Shown here piece by piece: positions 59,604-64,000 of a stretch of DNA of 64,000 bases. Within the stretch, counting starts at the first letter, position 1; the number at the start of each line of letters is the position of its first letter. The translations under genes and the position numbers were made by a program. The notes beneath the pieces are model-generated. The model was given only the letters and a program-made list of their open reading frames with translations, ran no database searches and was not told the origin of the DNA. The stretch spans positions 62,001 through 126,000 of the forward strand of contig JBLWWK010000003.1 of assembly GCA_048267965.1 (NCBI GenBank), written 5' to 3'. Source of the DNA: GCA-2705995 sp048267965. GTDB lineage: Bacteria > Bacteroidota > Bacteroidia > Flavobacteriales_G > Salibacteraceae.

Positions 59604-60611
59604 ATGACTTTTGAAGGCATTTTAAAAGATATAAAAGCTAAGAAATTTGCACCGCTGTATTTGTTTCAGGGTGAAGAAGAATACTTTATCGATACCTTGG
59701 TTGCCGAACTGGAAAAAACGGTTCTAACCGATGATGAAAAAGAGTTTAACCAAACCATTTTTTACGGTAGAGAACTCAATGCAGACATCTTAAGCGAAAC
59801 AGCAAAACGTTTTCCGATGATGGCTGAGCGGCAGCTGATACTGGTGAAAGAAGCTCAGGCTTTCAAGAAATATGACGAAATTGAAAGTTACTTAGAGCAT
59901 CCTACACCCAGCACCATTTTAGTATTTGCCTACAAACACGGTAAAGTAGATGCTCGTAAGAAATTTGCTAAATTAATTAAAAAGCAAGGGGTAGTTTTTA
60001 CAGCAGAGCGGTTACGAGATTACCAAGTGCCGAAATGGATCAACGAGAAACTTACTACCAATAAATATAAGATTACGGATAAAGCCTCTGCGTTATTGTT
60101 AGAATACCTCGGTAGTGAATTGTCGAAGATTGCTAACGAGATTGGTAAATTAATGGTCAACCTTCCAGAAGGAACCACTATTACAGACCAGCATATTCAG
60201 GATTATGTTGGAATCAACAAAGATTTCAACTTCTTCGAATTACAAAATGCACTGATTAAAGGCGATAAAGTAAAAGCTCAAAGAATTGCCGATTATTTTG
60301 GAAAGACCCAAAAGCAACATCCTTTTCAATTGACCGTAATTATGCTTCTAAAGTTTTACACTACGTTGTTGAAGTATCATTTTACCAAACCCAAAGACAG
60401 AACACAAGACCGATTGCCAAAGATGTTAGGCGTGTCTCCGTATTTCGTAAAAGATTATGTGGGAGCGGCCAAACTCTATAATGGCAAGGTGGTCTTTAGA
60501 AATGTTGGCCTTATTAGAAAGTACGATATGATGTCGAAAGGGAAGGGAACCACGGTTTCAGACCCAGGTGTGTTGATAAAAGAGTTAATTCCTCAATTAA
60601 TGATGACTTAA
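59604..60611 (+). CDS. holA: DNA polymerase III subunit delta
   Basis: The delta subunit of the clamp loader, which opens the sliding clamp; the partner motor DnaX is elsewhere in this window. The 335-residue protein has the N-terminal APLYLFQGEEEYFIDTL and the conserved helical domains (TPSTILVFAYKHGKVDARKKFAK, SELSKIANEIGKLM and NFFELQNALIKGDKVKAQRI). The ATG directly follows the amn stop. A terminator follows 52 bases after its stop. Confidence 0.9.
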   Translation: MTFEGILKDIKAKKFAPLYLFQGEEEYFIDTLVAELEKTVLTDDEKEFNQTIFYGRELNADILSETAKRFPMMAERQLILVKEAQAFKKYDEIESYLEHPTPSTILVFAYKHGKVDARKKFAKLIKKQGVVFTAERLRDYQVPKWINEKLTTNKYKITDKASALLLEYLGSELSKIANEIGKLMVNLPEGTTITDQHIQDYVGINKDFNFFELQNALIKGDKVKAQRIADYFGKTQKQHPFQLTVIMLLKFYTTLLKYHFTKPKDRTQDRLPKMLGVSPYFVKDYVGAAKLYNGKVVFRNVGLIRKYDMMSKGKGTTVSDPGVLIKELIPQLMMT

Positions 60612-60663
60612 TTTCCAACTTTTTGTGTGTTTTTCACGTGAACAGTTGTATGGCAAGAAAGAT

Positions 60664-60689
60664 TGCGTTTAAACCAAAACGCATTTTTT
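60664..60689 (+). terminator. Rho-independent terminator of amn-holA
   Basis: Arms TGCGTTT (60664-60670) and AAACGCA (60677-60683) pair perfectly around a six-base loop, followed by six T. The next gene's -7 box starts nine bases later. Confidence 0.82.
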
Positions 60690-60697
60690 GATTTGTT

Positions 60698-60705
60698 TAC
60701 TTTTG
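60698..60705 (+). promoter_or_regulatory. Probable -7 box for the TonB-dependent receptor gene
   Basis: TACTTTTG matches TAnnTTTG exactly and is 20 bases before the ATG at 60726. A TTTG at 60687-60690 is too close to be the -33 box and is part of the terminator T run. Confidence 0.5.
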
Positions 60706-60725
60706 GTTCCTTCAAAATAAAAACT

Positions 60726-63032
60726 ATGCTCAAACATATTGCGGCAATACTACTACTAGCCTCTTCTTTAGTTTCATTTTCTCAAAATACAGGAACCGTT
60801 CGTGGTTTCGTTTACGATGGCGAATCAGGTGAACCCATGATTTTTACCAACGTGTATTTAGAAGGAACCAATTTAGGTGCGCAAACCGATGTGAACGGTT
60901 ACTTTTCGATTTCTAAAATTCCAGTCGGAGATTATGTTTTAGCCTCTTCTTTTATCGGATATGATACAGCCAGAACTGAAATATCTCTTTCCAAAGACCA
61001 AATTTTAACTGAAAAGTTGACCTTGAAAAAGGTGACTGTTCAGCTAAAAACATTCAATATTTCAGCAGAAAAGCAAGAGCGACAAACGAAACCAAAGGTT
61101 TCTGAAATCACCTTAACTCCTAAAGATGTAGAGAGAATTCCGGCAATAGGAGGTGAGAAAGATTTGGTAACGGGTATCTCAACTATGCCTGGTTTTATTT
61201 TAACCGGTGATCAGGGTGGCCAGTTGTATGTGCGTGGAGGGAGCCCTGTGCAAAACAAAGTGCTGTTAGACGGTATGATTATTTATGCTCCGTTTCACAC
61301 CATTGGACTTTTCTCTGTTTTTGATTTAGACATTATTAGAAATACAGACATTTATACAGGAGGTTACAACGCAGAGCATGGCGGTAGAATTTCTTCTGTA
61401 ATGGATATCACTACAAGAGACGGAAACAAACAACATTTTGGCGGTAGAATAGGAGCTACCACCATGGGAGCTCGACTATTATTAGAAGGTCCGTTGAAAA
61501 AACCAAAAGAAATTGGCGGAGCATCTTCTTCGTTTATCGTTTCAGCAAAAACCAATTACTTAGAGCAAAGTCAACCTATTTTCTACGATTATATTGAAAA
61601 CGAATTGCCGTTTACCTTTACCGATTTATACGGTAAAATATCATTCAACGGTAGAACAGGAAGTAAGTTGAATTTATTCGGGTTTAGCTTTGTAGACGAT
61701 GTGAACTATCCGCTTTCTGACTTAGGATGGACAAGTAACGGTGGTGGAGCTAACTTCGTTTTAGTACCGCAGGGTTCGCCAGTATTAGTAGAAGGTAATT
61801 TCGCTTTTTCAGATTATCAAATCGACTTAGTAGAAGCTAATCGCTCTCGTTCTTCTGGAATTAACGGATTTAACGCAGGCTTAGATTTTACTTATTTCTT
61901 AAAAGATAATGAAATCAAATACGGAGCCGAATTAATCGGTTTTTCAACAGATTTCCGATACATCAATTCACTCGATCGAGTAATCGAGCAACAACAAAAT
62001 ACAACAGAAGCAGCAGGTTACCTTAAATACAGATGGAACAAAGGGAAATTCGTAATTGAGCCAAGTTTTAGAGCCCATTATTATGCTTCGTTAAACAACT
62101 TTAGTCCAGAGCCAAGATTAAGAGCCAAATACAACGCAACCGATAATTTCCGTTTAAAATTAGCAGGTGGGTTGTACTCACAGAACTTAATTTCTGCCAA
62201 CAGCGATTTAGATGTAGTTAATCTTTTTAATGGTTTCTTGGCAGGACCCGAAAACCTCCAAGATGAGTTTACAACAGAGAACAACGGTACTCGTGAAGTA
62301 AAACACAAACTGCAAAAAGCACAACACTTGGTATTTGGTTTCGAGTGGGATGCAACCAACCGAATGAATTTCAATGTTGAAGGTTATTTCAAGAATTTTT
62401 CTCAGCTAACTACGCTAAATAGAAACAAAGTATTTGACGACACTCCAGAAAACAGTGATAAGCCAGATTACTTGAAGAAAGACTTCATTATTGAAGAAGG
62501 AAGCGCTTACGGTGTTGATTTAACTTATGCTTACCAATACAAGAAAGTATATTTATGGGTTGTTTACTCTTGGGCGTACGTAAACCGTTGGGACGGCAAC
62601 ATCAGTTACAATCCTGTGTTTGATAGAAGACATAACATCAACATGGTAGGGTCTTACACCTTTGGTAAGAAACTAGATTGGGAAGTGAGTTTACGTTGGA
62701 ATTACGGGTCAGGTTTTCCATTCACACAAACACAAGGTTTCTACGAGAAGTTTGATTTCCAAAACGGAATTGGATCAGACTACGTAACCGAAAATGGTGA
62801 AATTGGAGTGGAATACGCAGATGTGAACGAAGGTCGATTACCAGATTATCACCGATTAGACTTTAACTTGAGAAAAACCATCGCTATTTCTACTAACTCA
62901 GAATTAGAAATGAATGCAGGTGTTACCAACATCTACGATCGTAGCAATGTGTTTTATTTTGACCGTGTTAACTTCGAAAGAGTAGACCAATTGCCAATTA
63001 TGCCTAGCTTTGGTTTTAGTCTAACTTTCTAG
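60726..63032 (+). CDS. TonB-dependent receptor with carboxypeptidase-like N-terminal domain
   Basis: A 768-residue outer-membrane protein, by TonB family logic an energy-dependent importer of a ligand that I cannot name. It has a signal peptide (ending SFSQ), a carboxypeptidase-regulatory-like domain (TGTVRGFVYDGESGEPMIFTN), a plug domain (VRGGSPVQNKVLLDGMIIY and GGYNAEHGGRISSV) and a long beta-barrel ending in FGFSLTF. I place the start at ATG 60726 (MLKHIAAILLLASS), since the earlier in-frame ATG at 60663 is in the terminator and adds a non-signal segment. No SusD-like partner is adjacent. Confidence 0.9.
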   Translation: MLKHIAAILLLASSLVSFSQNTGTVRGFVYDGESGEPMIFTNVYLEGTNLGAQTDVNGYFSISKIPVGDYVLASSFIGYDTARTEISLSKDQILTEKLTLKKVTVQLKTFNISAEKQERQTKPKVSEITLTPKDVERIPAIGGEKDLVTGISTMPGFILTGDQGGQLYVRGGSPVQNKVLLDGMIIYAPFHTIGLFSVFDLDIIRNTDIYTGGYNAEHGGRISSVMDITTRDGNKQHFGGRIGATTMGARLLLEGPLKKPKEIGGASSSFIVSAKTNYLEQSQPIFYDYIENELPFTFTDLYGKISFNGRTGSKLNLFGFSFVDDVNYPLSDLGWTSNGGGANFVLVPQGSPVLVEGNFAFSDYQIDLVEANRSRSSGINGFNAGLDFTYFLKDNEIKYGAELIGFSTDFRYINSLDRVIEQQQNTTEAAGYLKYRWNKGKFVIEPSFRAHYYASLNNFSPEPRLRAKYNATDNFRLKLAGGLYSQNLISANSDLDVVNLFNGFLAGPENLQDEFTTENNGTREVKHKLQKAQHLVFGFEWDATNRMNFNVEGYFKNFSQLTTLNRNKVFDDTPENSDKPDYLKKDFIIEEGSAYGVDLTYAYQYKKVYLWVVYSWAYVNRWDGNISYNPVFDRRHNINMVGSYTFGKKLDWEVSLRWNYGSGFPFTQTQGFYEKFDFQNGIGSDYVTENGEIGVEYADVNEGRLPDYHRLDFNLRKTIAISTNSELEMNAGVTNIYDRSNVFYFDRVNFERVDQLPIMPSFGFSLTF

Positions 63033-63093
63033 AAATTCTGAAGACGGGGCGGTAATTCGTAAAAGATTGGTCGGTGTGATCGGTTATTTAATG

Positions 63094-63101
63094 CTACCTT
63101 T
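63094..63101 (+). promoter_or_regulatory. Probable -7 box for pyrG
   Basis: TACCTTTG matches TAnnTTTG exactly and would give a leader of about 20 bases. No -33 element sits at the usual distance, and I see no G-run of the type that controls pyrG by reiterative transcription in Gram-positives. Confidence 0.45.
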
Positions 63102-63127
63102 GAGCCCCGTATTCAAACTATTTTTTG

Positions 63128-64000
63128 ATGACGGCACCATGTAAATACATTTTCGTAACGGGGGGTGTTACCTCTTCGTTAGGAAAAGGAATTATTTCTG
63201 CTTCGTTAGCGAAGCTTCTTCAAGCACGAGGATATTCAGTAACAATTCAAAAATTTGATCCCTATATCAATGTGGATCCAGGAACACTTAATCCGTATGA
63301 GCACGGTGAGTGTTATGTAACTGATGATGGTGCAGAAACCGATTTAGATTTAGGTCATTACGAGCGCTTTCTAAACGTTCCTACCTCTCAAGCCAATAAT
63401 GTTACAACCGGTAGAATCTACCAAAGTGTAATCAATAAAGAGCGAAGAGGAGATTACTTGGGTAAAACGGTACAAGTAGTGCCGCACATTACCAACGAAA
63501 TCAAAAGAAGAATTAAAATTCTCGGAAACACCGGAAAATTCGATGTAGTTATTACAGAAATCGGTGGAACCGTAGGCGATATAGAATCATTACCTTACAT
63601 TGAAGCTGTTCGTCAGCTCCGTTGGGATTTAGAAGACAATAGTCTCGTAATCCACTTAACGCTTATCCCTTTCTTGAAAGCAGCAGGTGAATTAAAAACA
63701 AAGCCCACTCAGCACTCGGTAAAAGAACTTTTATCTTACGGTGTTCAGCCAGATGTTTTGGTGTGTAGATCAGAGTATCCGCTACCAGAAGATGTTCGTA
63801 AAAAACTGGCGTTGTTCTGCAATATCAAACAAAACGCAGTAATCGAGTCGTTAGATGCATCATCTATTTACGATGTTCCAGTTTTAATGCAGAAAGAAAA
63901 ACTAGACCATGTAGTACTAAAGCGTTTCGGATGGCCAACGGAGAAAGATCCTGAGCTTAAAACTTGGAGAGAATTCTTAGATAGAGTAAAACAGCCCAAA
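63128..64000 (+). CDS. pyrG: CTP synthase, 3' end outside the window
   Basis: Makes CTP from UTP with glutamine as the ammonia donor. The window holds 291 codons from ATG, covering the synthetase domain: the P-loop VTGGVTSSLGKG, the UTP/CTP site QKFDPYINVDPGTLNPYEHGE, the DDGAETDLDLGHYERF block, and ITEIGGTVGDIES. The glutamine amidotransferase domain (about 250 further residues) lies beyond base 64000. The reading frame is open to the last base. Confidence 0.96.
   Translation, partial: MTAPCKYIFVTGGVTSSLGKGIISASLAKLLQARGYSVTIQKFDPYINVDPGTLNPYEHGECYVTDDGAETDLDLGHYERFLNVPTSQANNVTTGRIYQSVINKERRGDYLGKTVQVVPHITNEIKRRIKILGNTGKFDVVITEIGGTVGDIESLPYIEAVRQLRWDLEDNSLVIHLTLIPFLKAAGELKTKPTQHSVKELLSYGVQPDVLVCRSEYPLPEDVRKKLALFCNIKQNAVIESLDASSIYDVPVLMQKEKLDHVVLKRFGWPTEKDPELKTWREFLDRVKQPK

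Noticed and set aside
60663..60725. An earlier in-frame start for the TonB-dependent receptor gene
   Set aside because: It lies in the holA terminator hairpin, upstream of the -7 box, and adds 21 residues before a clean signal peptide.
1..64000. tRNA, rRNA, CRISPR arrays, insertion sequences or prophage genes
   Set aside because: I read the gaps on both strands and found no cloverleaf with typical T-arm sequence, no repeat-spacer pattern, no transposase or integrase and no phage structural gene.

Overview
The window comes from a chromosome of the Bacteroidota, most likely a marine or aquatic member of the Flavobacteriales. The evidence is the gene content (DUF2007, DUF3822 and DUF5606 family proteins, LhgO, a short BirA, an ECF sigma factor paired with a gliding-motility/CHU_C-type protein, a subtilase with a type IX secretion tail), Bacteroidota-type TAnnTTTG promoter boxes, a near absence of Shine-Dalgarno sequences and an AT-rich composition. 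I see no rRNA, tRNA, insertion sequence, prophage or CRISPR array. The gene order looks like a compact housekeeping core: many neighbours overlap by 1 to 34 bases, including several convergent pairs that share stop codons.

Layout. 1-1794: upp (5' end outside the window), a small membrane protein and a YjjG-type HAD phosphatase. 6127-1791 (minus): rsfS, ftsH, DUF2007, cdsA, psd, a membrane and phospholipid operon, divergent from birA. 6957-12683 (mostly minus): a START-like protein, pyrE, a Nudix hydrolase, a thioredoxin-fold lipid- or envelope-associated protein without its redox cysteines, coaD, rsmD, a DUF3822 protein and a membrane protein. 12800-14825 (plus): a RecD-like helicase and an acyltransferase. 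16563-14822 (minus): dnaX, interrupted at a run of ten A with the second half in the -1 frame. 16735-17832 (plus): rpsF-rpsR-rplI. 18195-29425: a lone MacB-type permease, aconitase, a TPR histidine kinase, hemE, an OmpA-family protein, a UMF1 transporter, lhgO and an unknown gene.

29713-33221 (plus): a polyphosphate cluster (SixA-like phosphatase, ppk1, ppx/gppA). 33215-41079 (minus): a prohibitin-like protein, a lipoprotein, a 1449-residue hybrid sensor kinase, a glycosyltransferase and purB. 41239-43195 (plus): an ECF sigma factor with a membrane-anchored CHU_C partner. 43302-50289 (minus): gyrB, an outer-membrane barrel and a large TPR protein. 50483-55467: ftsE, two glycosyltransferases, a formyltransferase, murB and DUF5606. 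55587-64000: a secreted subtilase, an HsdR_N nuclease-fold protein, AMP nucleosidase, holA, a TonB-dependent receptor and the start of pyrG.

The strongest unexplained signal is not a gene. The ten-base sequence GGTAGGAACC (GGTTCCTACC on the other strand; extended form ATCGGTAGGAACCGAT, two inverted arms around a fixed AGGA centre) occurs 23 times exactly and at least 16 more times with one mismatch. A hand estimate at about 39% GC predicts fewer than 0.1 exact copies. It is used on both strands about equally (11 and 12) and lies mostly inside genes, almost always read as Val-Gly-Thr or Val-Pro-Thr. It looks like a genome-wide iterated element comparable in kind to HIP1 or DNA uptake sequences. 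Other points of interest are the dnaX homopolymer frameshift, a rare strong Shine-Dalgarno before rplI, pyrE and Nudix start codons that overlap divergently, promoter boxes placed so close to some ATGs that the mRNAs may be leaderless, and the sigma/CHU_C pair.
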